Origin: Marthasterias glacialis
Lineage: Eukaryota; Echinodermata; Asteroidea; Forcipulatida; Asteriidae
Length of the DNA stretch: 64,000 nt
Assembly (NCBI GenBank): GCA_911728455.2
Contig: OU452233.1
Span: 14,451,214-14,515,213 of the forward strand
Direction: 5' to 3'
Shown here: positions 15,001-26,127 of the stretch, one piece after another
Numbering within the stretch: position 1 is the first letter of the stretch
How the letters are laid out: each line of letters starts with the position of its first letter
Made by a program: the position numbers and the translations under genes
Notes under the pieces: generated by a model
What the model saw: only the letters and a program-made list of their open reading frames with translations
The model's database searches: none
Told to the model about the DNA's origin: nothing

Positions 15001-15568
15001 GTTTTTCAAATTGTCATAAAGTTATTGGTTTTTGAAAGATGAATATTAATTTTTGAAATGCATAAACTTGGATGCACCCCCACATAGACAATCACATTAG
15101 ACCATATTTTAATTCAATAAACATCCAAAATGTTAAGATTAATGCTGAACACATTTTTGGGGCACACAATTATTCTTATTTTTATTATTTCTATTTTAAA
15201 TATTGTCCGCTATTGATTGTGTATTCAACACAATTATCGCCAAGCGTGTAATATGTACATAATGCAAGGGCCCTACACGTCCTTGTCTATCTATGTATGT
15301 AAGCATCTTCACTAGTGAGTAATGTACACCATCAACACAAAGGCCCTCCAATCAACCTTTCATTGAATAAATAAGACAGTCAGTAGGCCCATCATCATCA
15401 ACCTCCTTCTGACTTGAGGGAGTAAAATTTAATTTTCAACCAAAAATAGACCACACACAAAATGTTTAACACAACACCATACTTGATGTATGGCATACAT
15501 CATGTTAAGTAAACACTCACCCTTAAACTTGACAGATCGATGTCATCCAAACTTCGCATTGAGGCCAT
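6013..15568 (-). CDS. MAP4K4/TNIK/MINK-type Ste20 kinase, 5' part of gene (3 coding exons seen)
   Basis: Three minus-strand exons (15521-15568, 14783-14848, 6013-6069) join in phase 0 and encode the first 57 residues of a germinal-centre-kinase IV protein (misshapen family: MAP4K4, TNIK, MINK1). In order they carry the family N-terminus (RSLDDIDLSSLRDPAGIF), the glycine-rich ATP loop GNGTYGQVYK (residues 29-38) and the VAIK-like motif AAIK with the ATP-binding lysine at residue 51. Family members are cytoplasmic kinases of over 1000 residues with a C-terminal CNH domain, acting in JNK signalling, cell migration and cytoskeletal control. Introns are 672 nt, about 8.7 kb and more than 6 kb. The next expected exon (start of the DEEEEIKLEIN-type segment) was not found between 1 and 6012, so the gene leaves the window at the left edge. 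Which vertebrate paralogue it equals cannot be said, because echinoderms probably have one pro-orthologue. Confidence 0.93.
11563..11840. repeat. two tandem copies of a dispersed repeat (GGGCACCAAGGCAA family)
   Basis: Both copies share CAGGCCTGA, TTTGTTCTTGAA, GGGCAAGGG and CACCAAGGCAA. They end in a GGAGGCAATTGCCTC-like palindromic part and AGTATCAGGCCTG. A third, shorter copy lies at about 57361-57420 in an intron of the plus-strand gene. Confidence 0.7.
13125..13240 (-). mobile_element. tRNA-derived SINE head (family C)
   Basis: The minus strand reads GCTCAATGGTTTAGTGGTTA (A-box region) and, about 40 nt later, GTGGATTTGAATCCC (B-box). Spacing and boxes fit a Pol III tRNA-like promoter. 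The part corresponding to the anticodon stem does not look functional, so I call a SINE or tRNA pseudogene. Confidence 0.55.
14783..14848 (-). CDS. misshapen-type kinase, coding exon 2 (ATP loop)
   Basis: This 66-nt exon is bounded by a CTAG acceptor and a GTAAGG donor, with phase 0 on both sides. It encodes DPAGIFDLMEVV followed by GNGTYGQVYK. The GxGxxGxV loop is intact, including the tyrosine typical of this subfamily. The exon borders fall at the junction between SLR and DPAG and directly after the VYK that precedes GRHVKTG. Confidence 0.95.
15521..15568 (-). CDS. misshapen-type kinase, coding exon 1
   Basis: The exon translates as MASMRSLDDIDLSSLR and ends at a GTGAGT donor in phase 0. 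The start ATG has a Kozak-like context (CACCATGG). A second in-frame ATG lies three codons downstream, but the family's usual MA(N)..RSLD(D/E)IDLS start favours the first. The 5'UTR probably continues upstream towards about 15.8 kb, since no convincing acceptor lies directly before the ATG. Confidence 0.93.
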
Positions 15569-16560
15569 GGTGACGGAAACTGATAAATCCTTCAAATACT
15601 TGAAACGATAGTCAAGTCCAGTTCATTGCCTTGTGTACACCGAAATTACACTGCGATTTGGAAGCACTGTACCGTACACTTTAGCCCGACACGATGATCG
15701 AAACCTTGCCTTCAGTCTTGGACGATTGTGCGTCGCTAGAGATCCATCAACACCAAAATTAACGACAACAGACAATTGTGTGTTCAACTAAAAAGTGGAA
15801 CAGCTTTTTGAGGGTGACTAACCACCCACTTCCGTTGAAGAATTGCAATCGTTTCTGAGTGATTCACAAGAAATTCCTCACGAACCATCGGAAACCATTG
15901 TGCTTAATGCATAATAAATTGCACAGATGTAAATATTGACGATATTGTGCAATTGGTACCCGGCGATCTGACGTCACATTCAACGGCATTTGGAAGGTGG
16001 AGACAGGAGACCAGTCGAGGCGGGTCGGAATTAAGAAAAAAAATCAATCATTTAAATAGAGGGCGGCAGATAGATAATTTCACTCTGATTATGAGAACAT
16101 TCAAGTAGAATTTTTATTAAAGAAAAAAAACGTACTTTTTAAGATTTATATTGCTGTTTTAGCAAGACTTATCACCATTTGAAATCACGGTTGTCAGTAA
16201 CCTGAGTGTTTTCGACTCGCCGTCCGTATAAACAGCGCGCGCCACCGAGTGACATGTTTAATAACAGTACTACTACTATCTAAAACTTTTTCTGTTTGGA
16301 CCTTGTTGCAAAACAGCTACAACCGTAATCACAGATTGCCCACAGAGGGAGGCTCCATTGCAACATTGAAACATCATAACAGTATAATTATTGATAACTT
16401 AGTATATTAGGGGTAGAATTAGTTTTATCCTTTACTAAAGATACGATAAAGCACACTGTAAACTTATTGCTTCCTTTGAAAAAAACAATTTTGGGCACCC
16501 CGCAACCTTTCGACTGGCGAAGACATACTAGACCAGAAAATCACTGGCATGGTGACGGCG
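15569..16560 (-). promoter_or_regulatory. 5' flank / probable promoter region of the kinase gene
   Basis: Less AT-rich than the introns, this stretch lies directly upstream of the kinase ATG. It includes a perfect CRE palindrome TGACGTCA at 15969-15976. No TATA box was recognised on the minus strand at a convincing distance. The transcription start is unknown; the promoter call is positional inference. Confidence 0.4.
15969..15976. promoter_or_regulatory. CRE-like site TGACGTCA
   Basis: This is the full 8-bp CREB/ATF palindrome, about 400 bp upstream of the kinase start codon. A second identical site sits at 35430-35437, about 970 bp upstream of the other minus-strand first exon. Function is inferred from motif and position only. 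Confidence 0.4.
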
Positions 16561-16659
16561 AGAGGCCATTTCAATTTCTATAATCAACGGGAGTTTTGCA
16601 GTAGGCTGAAGGCCTGTGTAGTTTTATATAATTATACTTATCACATTTATTTCAACAGG

Positions 16660-16757
16660 GATTCTTGCAGATTTTTTTAATTTATTTATTTATTTTTTGA
16701 TTTATTAATTAATTTTTATTTTTTATTATTTTATTTATTTATTTATTTATTTATTTA

Positions 16758-16790
<33 letters not shown>

Positions 16791-16806
16791 TTTTTTTTTT
16801 TTTGGG
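16660..16806. repeat. (TTTA)n/(TTA)n low-complexity tract
   Basis: A run of TTTA, TTAT and TTA units ends in a long T tract and a G7 run. It lies in the intergenic stretch upstream of the kinase. Confidence 0.9.
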
Positions 16807-17036
16807 GGGGGTTGACCTTGACAACAAATGTTAGGGACTAAAGCACCCTAGCCACCCCTAAAACCGCGCCTGGATCATTCTTGTTCAAAAGGTCGTGGAT
16901 TCAAATTCCATCCGTAGGACGTGCCTGTGGATTTTCTGTCTTTATAAGCTTGGGAAAAAAAATCCGAATGAAGATTAATTCGCAAGAAATTATATTAGTG
17001 AATAAAAAAAATATGGAGACCACCATAATAAATATG

Positions 17037-17121
17037 AGGGCTATAGCTCAGTTGGTAGAGCTAAGGCACGCTATGGATCCGGAGGTCGCAGGTTCAAGTC
17101 CTTCTTTGTTCAAAAAAAATT
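17037..17121 (+). mobile_element. tRNA-derived SINE (family A)
   Basis: The plus strand reads GGGCTATAGCTCAGTTGGTA (A-box) and GGTCGCAGGTTCAAGTCC (B-box), followed by CTTTGTTCAAAAAAAATTG. That tail matches the family A tail at 4.85 kb and 48.4 kb. The CCA-side acceptor stem does not pair with the 5' end, so it is not a functional tRNA. Confidence 0.65.
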
Positions 17122-17125
17122 GAAT

Positions 17126-17392
17126 AGACCAAAGATTATAGAGCGCCGAAGGCCAAGATTGGGACGCTGGTTGAAATGTGAAATCCCACTGGACGCTATT
17201 TCAGCAAGTAACTAGACTGATACAACAATAGATCAGATCAGATCAGTGCAGACTATGACCATTGCTGTCATTGGAAAACAAAGCATGCGCTTGCTAAAAT
17301 GGCGCCCATGCGTATTTATTTTTACGTTCCAACAACAGATAAAGCTCCAGTACCCATCTTGCGCCTTCGGCACTCTATAATCTTTGGAATAG
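17126..17392. mobile_element. short TIR element (CCAAAGATTATAGAG family)
   Basis: The left end (CCAAAGATTATAGAG..GCCGAAGG) is matched in inverse orientation at the right end (CCTTCGGCACTCTATAATCTTTGG), with imperfect pairing continuing to about 40 bp. The element is about 265 bp and abuts the CACGTGAC-family copy that starts at 17388. It is a non-autonomous DNA transposon by structure. Confidence 0.7.
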
Positions 17393-17797
17393 ACCCGTTG
17401 TGCGACCGAAGTCACGTGACCTGTAGTGGATAGTAAACGTAAACAAACACGACGTCCTCTATTGGAAAGTGCGGCACGGTACATGATGATTAATGCATTT
17501 CTTTATTCGATCGAGGTTTTTCTTGACATTATTATGTGAAAAATATTCCAGAGTTTGTACCAGAGACCTTCGAGTGGCTAAATTGACCGATTGCACGACC
17601 AACATTTACATGTTATCACGTGACCTGTAGTGGCTATCATTTTAATAAAAGGGCTGTAACTGTTATTGTTACCAAAAGCCGACTGTTGGTGTGACTCTGT
17701 CGGTCACAGCATGTTTTTGCACGTAGTTTGCCATCAGCTTAGATGACATAGTCCACTACAGGTCACGTGATGACATTGGTCGCGCAATCGGTTTATT
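17388..17797. mobile_element. CACGTGAC-family MITE, copy 1 (shortened, with internal duplicate ends)
   Basis: It starts AATAGACCCGTTGTGCGACC and ends in the inverse form (..GTCGCGCAATCGGTTTATT), each end followed inward by CACGTGAC. Two further partial ends lie within or next to it (17578-17636 and 17838-17890), so copies appear nested or rearranged. It is shorter than the 700-770 bp copies at 37.4, 41.5 and 44.2 kb. Confidence 0.75.
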
Positions 17798-18336
17798 ATT
17801 TGCACGTAGTTTGCCATCAGCTGAGATGATGTAGTACCCACTACAGGTCAAGTGATGACATTTTAAACATTGGTAGCGCAACCTGTCAATTAAATTTACC
17901 GAGTCACTTTCCCTTGAGGTTTATTACTTGATAATAAATAAATAAAAGTATTGTGTATATATTTTTATGTAGTCCTCCAATTTAGAAAAATAAGTTGCTT
18001 TAGAACTTCCCCTCCCTTCCCCTGTGCACAATAACAGCTCCTTTTCTCTCTGCCCCCACTCCCATCCCCGTCCCCCGGGGGTCCATCTATTACACCCGTC
18101 GAGGCCATTTTGGTCGCAGTAGCTAGCTGCGGTTGACCTTAATTCACAACAAATCAACCCACCATTTCCCTTTATGTTGTTTTCAAGTGAAAAACAAAAA
18201 GCCCCGCGGAGCCACTGTCATTTCTTTTACGTACGGGGTTGGTTGCAATGGGAAAAAGTTATTTAACATCTATTATAAAAAGTTTGTTGTCTTCGTTTTC
18301 GGGTCTTTGAAAAGTTTGTCTGTCACTCGGTGGCGC

Positions 18337-18384
18337 TATATAAGGCGACTGAGGTAATGACAGACAACTATACTGCAGAGAACG
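18337..18384 (+). other. possible plus-strand exon with adjacent TATATAA and GTAAGT donor
   Basis: TATATAA at 18337-18343 is followed by an ATG at 18357 (reading MTDNYTAEN) and a strong donor G|GTAAGT at 18385. The TATA lies too close to the ATG to be its core promoter, so either the TATA or the ATG is incidental. No downstream partner exon was identified. A 28-bp word just after the donor recurs inverted at 36464-36491. Confidence 0.2.
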
Positions 18385-18420
18385 GTAAGTAAGCGCTGTA
18401 TCATAAGGCGCAGGGTTGAA

Positions 18421-19044
18421 CTTAAACACAATCGACGCCAACGTCACAAGTCGTGCATATGCATCAGACCGCAACCACTTGGGCTGCACGTGTGTCGTGT
18501 CGGGCAGTTTGATTTTTTATGCAGTCCAAAATTGCCACTGTCGCGGATTTTCAATGGGTATTTTTTTTAATCAATTCCATAACGGAATCCTTAAAACAAA
18601 CAAATTTGAGAAAACAAAATCGAGGATGGCAATTCTGATCTGCAGAGAAAAAAAAATGATGTCGAACAAAGCGTGTGAATAAGTAATTTACTATTAGCCA
18701 CACCTACTTCTAAAATCAGGGTCTTCAAATTCTATTTTCTCTACTTTGACAGTGGATGGGTCGGTTTTTCGGTTTTGGATTTTGGTAGTTGCATTGTATA
18801 TTTCAGTTGGGGTGGGACTCTATTCAAAATTCATTTAAAATTGTATTTATTTGACTAAAAATTGTTGCAATAGAATAATTGTTACACCTACAGCATTCTA
18901 CAGTTCAGATAATTACTTTTTCTGAAACATAAAAACAGAAACTTTTGTCAAAACAATTGGTGTTTCAAACATTCCCACAATCCTACTATTGAACAGTGCA
19001 TCAACCCGCACATTTAATACAAGTGAAAAAGCTTATTACCTCAC
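18421..19044. other. no feature recognised
   Basis: AT-rich sequence with no recognised exon, RNA or repeat structure. Confidence 0.4.
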
Positions 19045-19100
19045 CTTTTTAGCACTGCGTCTTTCAAGTTTGTTTCATGCGAGAACCACAAAATCAGAAC
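19045..19100 (-). other. candidate minus-strand exon (56 nt), coding status unknown
   Basis: On the minus strand, an excellent acceptor (TTTTATCTCCTGTTTGCAG) is followed by 56 nt and an AAG|GTGAGG donor. One frame is open (VLILWFSHETNLKDAVLK) and the others contain stops. It could be an internal exon of a non-coding transcript from the 27-33 kb array, or an alternative 5'UTR exon of the kinase gene, which begins 3.5 kb downstream on the same strand. Confidence 0.4.
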
Positions 19101-20199
19101 CTGCAAACAGGAGATAAAACAATATTAGATTCTGAGAAGATATTATTGTTTAAAAATAAAAAAAATTGTAGGCCTACGAGTACACAATCAGTGTGTGGAG
19201 AGTTAATAAAGTTTTGAGTGTGTTATTATTAATCTTTTTAGTTTGAGTATCTCAAAAACTAATGTAATTCATGTTGATTTTAATTGTTAGTGTTTTTTTA
19301 AACGGCCTCCTCCATTTCCCCATACAGCCGTCCATACCTCACCATTGTTACAAATGTGTTTGGAAAACATTTCTAAAGGAGCTCAGTTGACAGGTTGTAT
19401 ATAGGTCATTCTGCTAATTCAGAGACAATGTAAGATTTAAACTTTTCTTTGGCAATCGGAGAGGACATAATTATTGAATGATAAATATCATCCTGAGAAT
19501 GTTAATGACTGAGATGGACCAAACATAACTGATGTCCATGATTGTTTTAAATTTCTTTATAATGCCTTGTTTAAGAAGAAACAAATTAAATACACTATCA
19601 AAAAGATAGCCTTTGAAATCATAAAGATAATTTGGGGGAAGTTGGATTAATTTTTTTTTTTTGGTTTATTATAATTTTCCTACGTAGATCTAAACCTTTT
19701 ATTACAATAATGCTAATGCAATTATACTAGGCCTAACTTGATGACAATCATAATGCAAGGGCAGTTTGGGAGTACATTATTATGTGTAAGCCAGATTGCC
19801 AACTGGCATCTCCTTCGTGGGGGCTGGGGGTGTATGGAAGCCAGTTTGCTGACTTTCCAACTATCCGTATTTCCCACTGTATTCAACAATGTCAAAGAAA
19901 AAAATTGTTTTGCACATCACTTAGTATAGAAAAAACAGTGATGTTTGGTAGGCAACATGGTTAAATTTTAGCCTGGATGACCTTGTTCCACTTGATTTAA
20001 TGCTTCATTTGCCAACTGAGGCTCAACATACTGAGAAAAATTACTGGAGGGGCGGTCATTACACCCTTGTATATATGTACTGGTCTCTACTTTTTAAACT
20101 TAAAAATACTATATAGGCCTATTGCCAACAATTCTTACTCAAATCTTCATGGTATTGTTCAACATACCTGCATCTTGATGCAGAAGTTCAGTGCATTTA

Positions 20200-21140
20200 C
20201 TCAAAATCTTACTCAATCTGTGAGAAAATGATCATCATTTTAGACCTAATTTTGTTTCGTTTGGTTGAAAGTGAAGTTACATGTAGGCCTACATCATTGC
20301 TGAATTCATGAAATTTTGAAAGAAAAACTTAACTGCAAATTCCTACCAATCAACAAAAAAGGACTTTTGTTTAGACCAAACATCTGTGAGAAAATATCCT
20401 AATTTGTTAGGCCTAAATATTGCTTCATTCTGGTTGAAAATGAAGTTACATGTAGGCCTACATCATCGCTGAATTCATGAAATTTTGAAAGAAAGATATA
20501 ACTGCAAATCCCTTTTACTAATCAATAAAAAGGGATTTTGTTTTAGACCAATCTGTGAGAAAATGGCCCTCACTTTTTAGGCCTAAATTTTGTTTCATTA
20601 TGGTTAATAGCAAACTTACATGTAGGCCAACATCATTGCTAAATTTATGACATTTTGACATTACTGCGAATTAATTCCTATAATTAACAAAAAGGGATTG
20701 AAAGCAAAGTTACATGTAGGCCTACATTTAAAAAAAGTCAAGGAATTCTTTAAAACAAATTTGGGTTTAAGGCCACAACTTTTTCAATTCTGATTAAAAG
20801 CTAAGTTACAAGTAGGCTTAATTCAACGAAGTCACATAATTGTGAAAAACTGTACTTTTTATTTATATAAATTAGAAGAAAATCTTATTTAATTAATATT
20901 CTTATTTTACGCCTATTCTTTAATTAGGATTAAAAGCGAATTAACATTCAGGCCTGCATCAAGAAAGTCAGTGTTATTAATTTGCATCAATTTCAAAAAA
21001 GGAAGAAAAAATAATTTTGGTTTTAGAGGTATAATCAGGGGAAAAAATTAATGGTACTATTTATTATTGGCCTAAAGCAATTAATTCTGGTTAATTCTGG
21101 TTAATTCAAATTAAGTTACATGTAGGCCTACATCAGAGAA
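20200..21140. repeat. tandem repeat, about 170-bp unit, 5-7 diverged copies
   Basis: The phrase GTTACATGTAGGCCTACATC recurs near 20275, 20446, 20618, 20709 and 21115, with degraded versions near 20808 and 20940. Around it the copies share GAATTCATGAAATTTTGAAAG and a phrase like AACAAAAAGGGATTTTG. Early copies are spaced 171-172 bp and later ones are truncated. Confidence 0.8.
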
Positions 21141-22779
21141 GTAGTAGTCTCGAATGAAAGACATTTACTGCAAATTCATATAAATTGCAAGAAAGTTGTT
21201 AAAATACAGTGGTATTTTTAAAATGGAAAACAATATAAATACCTAATAGTAACTGCGTGTGATGGTGCTCCTTCATTATCCTCGGCAACTTGGTGGAGGT
21301 AGACTTCATTTATATTTTTTTATTTCCAAAATTATTTAAATATGATTTTAAAATTCCACACTGTCAATTTATTTTTAATTTGGTCATCTCTTTTATTTTT
21401 ACTGCCTAATTTTATTTAATTAAATAGACATTCTGGGTCAAAGTTCTTTATTGATTACCCGTTCTGCCCTCAACAAAAGTAAAAAGTTTGCTGTATACAG
21501 AGGGCGCTATTCAATCTTAGTGGACGGAAAGCTGTCGCACATGCAGTCAATAAAGCATGTAAATCACAACAAGTAACATCTGTTCATACAAACTTGAAAG
21601 GAGACAAAACAACCGCTTTATGCAGTTACACAATCTTTGCTTTTTTAAATTAAAATATTAACCAAATGTAAAGTATAATTTATTTTAAACAATATCCAAA
21701 TAACACGTTGGTAATATTTTTTGCTTCAATCCACTTGTGATTTTACAATAACTCCTTTCTATGCAGATTGTAAGTTGATGTCGAGCACTAGTATTTTGTG
21801 TCCTCTCGAAGGATTGGTTGCTTATCATTTCCATGGCAATCGAGGGAAAATTATTTCACATGGTTGAGACTGTGACGTTGGCATGGTGATTATATGCTTG
21901 CTGGTCTTGCTGTGTAGTTACAGTGATAAAATGATGCTGTGCATGGTTGTAGTGTTTCACATCCTGTTGGGTTTAAATTCATTATACTCTTGATCCATAT
22001 TCCAATGAAATGACCGAAGTTCCTTGACTTTCTTAATCCTTGTGTGGAATTCTTGGCTGTGCACAGTGCACATCTTGATCTTGAGTGTAGGTTGAAGGCA
22101 TTTAGAGTCTATCTTGAAAGATCTGCTGCTTTATTGTCTTCATGGTTACCGAGTGTTACATAATCATCTGTGAAGGCTGTAATAGGATGATGAATTTGCC
22201 GTGTAGTTTATAAAGATCTTTATGTTTCTCATCTTGAAATAACTGAAGATTTTCATTCTTTTTGATTTGAAGTCTTTTTAATCTTGTTCTCTTCATGAGA
22301 GATGAGTTGCAGATGGGCTTCAGATCCGTATGCTGATTTGTTTGAAGAAAAAAACTCAGTTTGGTAGTCAATCTTTGTTCATAATCCAAGGCTGTAGCAG
22401 TCTTGTTTCACTGATGAGTGACTTAAATCTACTGTTTTTTTTGTTTTTTAAAACATAAATTAATTTTTGTGTTTGATGATCTGAATGTATTTTTGCCGTG
22501 TTATTTGTTTTTTGCTTGTGTGATTATTGTCTTTAATAATTATAAGTTTATCAAGTTATGTTATATAAGTTTATCTCAAATTACCTCTTCACATTCATTC
22601 ATCTTACTTTTTCAGTCTCACTCATTCCTAATCATCCACCCATTGTTTTACACACATTTTATTTTTAAGTTGTATAGAACTTAAGAAGTTGAACAACAAA
22701 AATCTGCAGTTCACGCTAGAGATGATGGTGCTGTTGGCCGAACAGAAACCAGTTCCAAATACAGTGTAGAAAAGGAAGG
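21141..22779. other. AT-rich stretch, nothing recognised
   Basis: No convincing exon or repeat was seen. It marks the start of a long block that lacks the ACATGTA motif common elsewhere in the window. Confidence 0.4.
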
Positions 22780-23835
22780 GATGATGCATCAGTTCAAAGA
22801 GAAAAAAGTTGAACAGTTGACCCACCAGTTAAAGAGAAGAAAGCGATAGAGACATCCCATTAGTATAAAGAGAAGAGAGTGGGAGGGATGACCCATTAGT
22901 TTAAAAAGAAAAAAAGTGGGAGGGATGACCTATTCGCTTGAAGAGAGGAAAGTGGGATGAGTCAACCGTTTATTTAAAGAGAATGAAGTGGGAGGGTGAT
23001 CCATTAGTTTAATGAGAAGAAAGTGGGAAGGACGACCCATTAGTTTAAAGAGAACTTGAAGGGATGACCCATTAGTTGAAAAAGAAGAAACTGGAAGGGG
23101 TGACCCATTAGTTTAAAGAAAACAAAGTAGGAGGGGTGACCCATCAGTTTAAAGAGAAGAAAGTGGGAGGGCCGACCCATTGGTTTAAAGAGTGGTCAAA
23201 CACTTGTATAACACTGGCAAATAGAAAAGTGGTCTTGGAAAGTAACAATGACCTTAAACCTGAGTTTAAATGGAGTTTTGTCAATTAGTTTAAAATAGAA
23301 GAAACTTGAAGGGGTGACCCATTAGTTTAAAGAAGACAAAGTAGGAGGGGTGACCCATCAGTTTAAAGAGAAGAAAGTGGGAGGGACGACCCATTAGTTT
23401 AAATAGAAAAAACTGGAAGGGGTGACCCATTAGTTTGAAGAAGACAAAGTAGGAGGGGTGACTCATCAGTTTAAAGAGAAGAAAGTTGAACAGTTGACCC
23501 ACCAGTTAAAGAGAAGAAAGCGATAGAGACATCCCATTAGTATAAAGAGAATAAGGTGGGAGGGATGACCCATTCGCTTAAAGAGAAGAAAGTGGGACGA
23601 GTCAACCGTATATTTAAAATGAAGTGGGAGGGTGATCAATTAAAAGTGGGGGGGGGGGTGACCCATTAGTTTAAAGAGAACTTTAAGGGGTGACCCATTA
23701 GTTGAAAGTGAAGAAAGTGGGAGGGCCGACCCATTAGTTTAAAGAGAAGAAACTGATGGAAGGGGTGACCCATTAGTTTGAAGAAACCAAAGTAGGGGAG
23801 GGGTGACCCATCAGTTTAAAGAGAAGAAAGTGGGA
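22780..23835. repeat. minisatellite, roughly 36-bp unit
   Basis: The unit is GTGACCCATTAGTTTAAAGA followed by a purine stretch (AGACAAAGTAGGAGGG or AGAAGAAAGTGGGAGGG). About 25 units of 33-46 bp occur. Because some neighbouring units are exactly 36 bp, the minus strand has a chance 70-residue open frame (23290-23502) of 12-residue repeats around FKLMGHP. That is explained by unit length and is not taken as a gene. Confidence 0.88.
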
Positions 23836-23942
23836 GGGCCGACCCATTGGTTTAAAGAGTGGTCAAACACTTGTATAACACTGGCAAATAGAAAAGTGGT
23901 CTTGGAAAGTAACAATGACCTTGGAAGTTTAAATGGAGATTC
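22803..23942. repeat. 670-bp direct duplication enclosing the minisatellite
   Basis: The segment beginning AGTTGAACAGTTGACCCACC at about 22806 recurs at about 23486. The segment with GTGGTCAAACACTTGTATAA and TGGTCTTGGAAAGTAACAAT at about 23194-23250 recurs at about 23861-23917. Offsets are about 680 and 667 bp. One whole block was therefore duplicated after the minisatellite had formed. Confidence 0.85.
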
Positions 23943-23989
23943 ATTTGCCGAGTTCTGTCAAATTGAGAAAGAAAATGTTGCCAAAGCTT

Positions 23990-26090
23990 GAATCCCATTT
24001 TTTTTTTACTTTACCTGTTTTACTTCAAATGTAGACTTCTCCTTTTTTGTTTAATTTCATTCCACTGTACCCGAACAACAGTACTTAAACCAAAACTCCT
24101 CATAGACCTTAATTTTCTATATGTGGAGATTTTGTCTTTAAAAAAGGTTTATCCAAGTACGTAACCCTGTAATATTTTGTTTAAGTTGCAAGTTTTATTT
24201 AAAATAGGCCTATGCCACACTGCGTCCATCTCTTCACTTATCAACAATCTTTCATAATTGGTTCATCATCATTGATTAAATTTTTCTCTAAATAAACTAT
24301 GTTTATCATGTTCATGTTCTGTTTAATAATGTTTACATGTTCTGTTCTGTTTTGTTTGACTGAGTGTCCATTGTTTGTGAATCTTACATTTTGTTAATGT
24401 GTGCTGTACTGCTCTGTCCTTTGATAAAAACAAATGTATGTTTGTTTTCTTGCTCGTGACACATGTCGGCTAATGTTCTTCTTTGACACTGATCCTGACT
24501 TGTTTGTTCACTTTATTGTTGTCAATCCACTGTTCTTCCACTGTTGTTTTTCACTGTATTGTTATGCTTCACAACTCTTGATAAACTTGATGATAAATTT
24601 TCCTCCGATTTGATGCAAACAATGCCACGCCTTACAGTTTTTTTCATGAAGCGGTTGAGTATTATGTGTACAGTTCATGTTGACTTTCGATACTGATTCT
24701 GCTCGGCAAAGACATAGTTCGGGGGCTATTTAATATATCGAACTATTCGTTTGTGCAGTTTTTTATCTCAATTTTTTTTGGGGCGAGGGTTCTGAGCTCC
24801 CCTGCCCAAACAACCCAACCCAGTTAAGGCACTGCTTTTCCTCCTGTGACCCATTTGTTGAAACATACCTTATGCTTTTTCATGAATCAGTTGAGTGTGT
24901 CAGTTGACCAAAATGTTATCTTACTAGTTACATTCTTCCATACATCCATACAGATTATTTTTTTTAATACAATGCTATTAAAGGCTATAGTACTGATATT
25001 TGTACATATTATGGCAAAAAGCTAATAAATCAGATCACTAATACTCAATCATGAAAGCAATGTATCATTACAAATCTTTAGAGTAAAAAATCAGCAGTCA
25101 TTGTTTTGGGGCATAGAACTCAATTCTGTAGTTGTTTCAAACAATTCTGAGTATAATTGTAGATTAACTTGTTCCAAAGAATTTGGCTTTCCGTGTCACT
25201 CTTCCTTGCGCATCCGATGAAGCTGGTTTGAAATTACAGTTGATCGTTGATGCTTGCTTTTTCAATGAGCTCCCGATGGAGCTGAAGTAGACATAAAGCT
25301 ATTCGTGATTAGCTTTACATTGTTCATCAATGTAATCCAGAATGTCAGATGTCACTTGCTGTTCTCCAGTCAATTAATTGTTTTCATCCGAAGTATCAAG
25401 TTTCACTTGCTGTTTTCTAGTTTGTCGATGTTCATTCAATAGGCTGTTTTTTACTCGCTGCTGTCCAGTGTTTGTAGCATAAAGATAACATGTTTGATGT
25501 TTGTGGAATATTGAATTTTGTGTCTGATTTATTTTTGTATTATTGAGGTATGTTTGCTTGAGTGAGGCAGATGTTTTTTAATTATTTATTCAAACAAAAT
25601 AAGTTTTCAACTTTATTTTAGTAACCTCTCGCAATCTTGCAATCAGTTTCTTTCTCCTCCATTAACCAACACATCTCACACTCATTATTTAATTTCCAGA
25701 TGCTATTTTAAGGATGTATACCTATTACCTTCTCCTCACTTTTTAAAGCAACATCAAAATTACTGTTTGTTTCGTACAGCTCATTACTTTAAGCCACCTT
25801 GTGGCTCCTTTGCTGTTGTTGTTATTGTTACTGCTGCTGTTGTTGTTTACAGACAGTGACCAACTTACCTGAGGCATAAATTATTTTAAAAAGAAATCAC
25901 ACAAAACCTCCAGCAGTCAGATTCACTTCCAAACTCACACATCTCCACTCGATCTTTGATAGCATTTACTTAATAAACTCTTTATTATTTTATTTGATTA
26001 ATTAACAATTTATTTATTTATTTATTTTTGTGTGAAATATTATGCTGTTGATCTGATAAAGTGATAATGTGTTTGATGCACTTGTCATTT

Positions 26091-26127
<37 letters not shown>

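Noticed and set aside
17037..17121. Functional tRNA gene
   Set aside because: A and B boxes are present, but the acceptor and anticodon stems do not pair and a shared SINE tail follows.
23290..23502. 70-residue minus-strand frame of 12-residue repeats (FKLMGHP..)
   Set aside because: Explained by minisatellite units of exactly 36 bp. The frame breaks wherever unit length differs, and there is no promoter or splice context.
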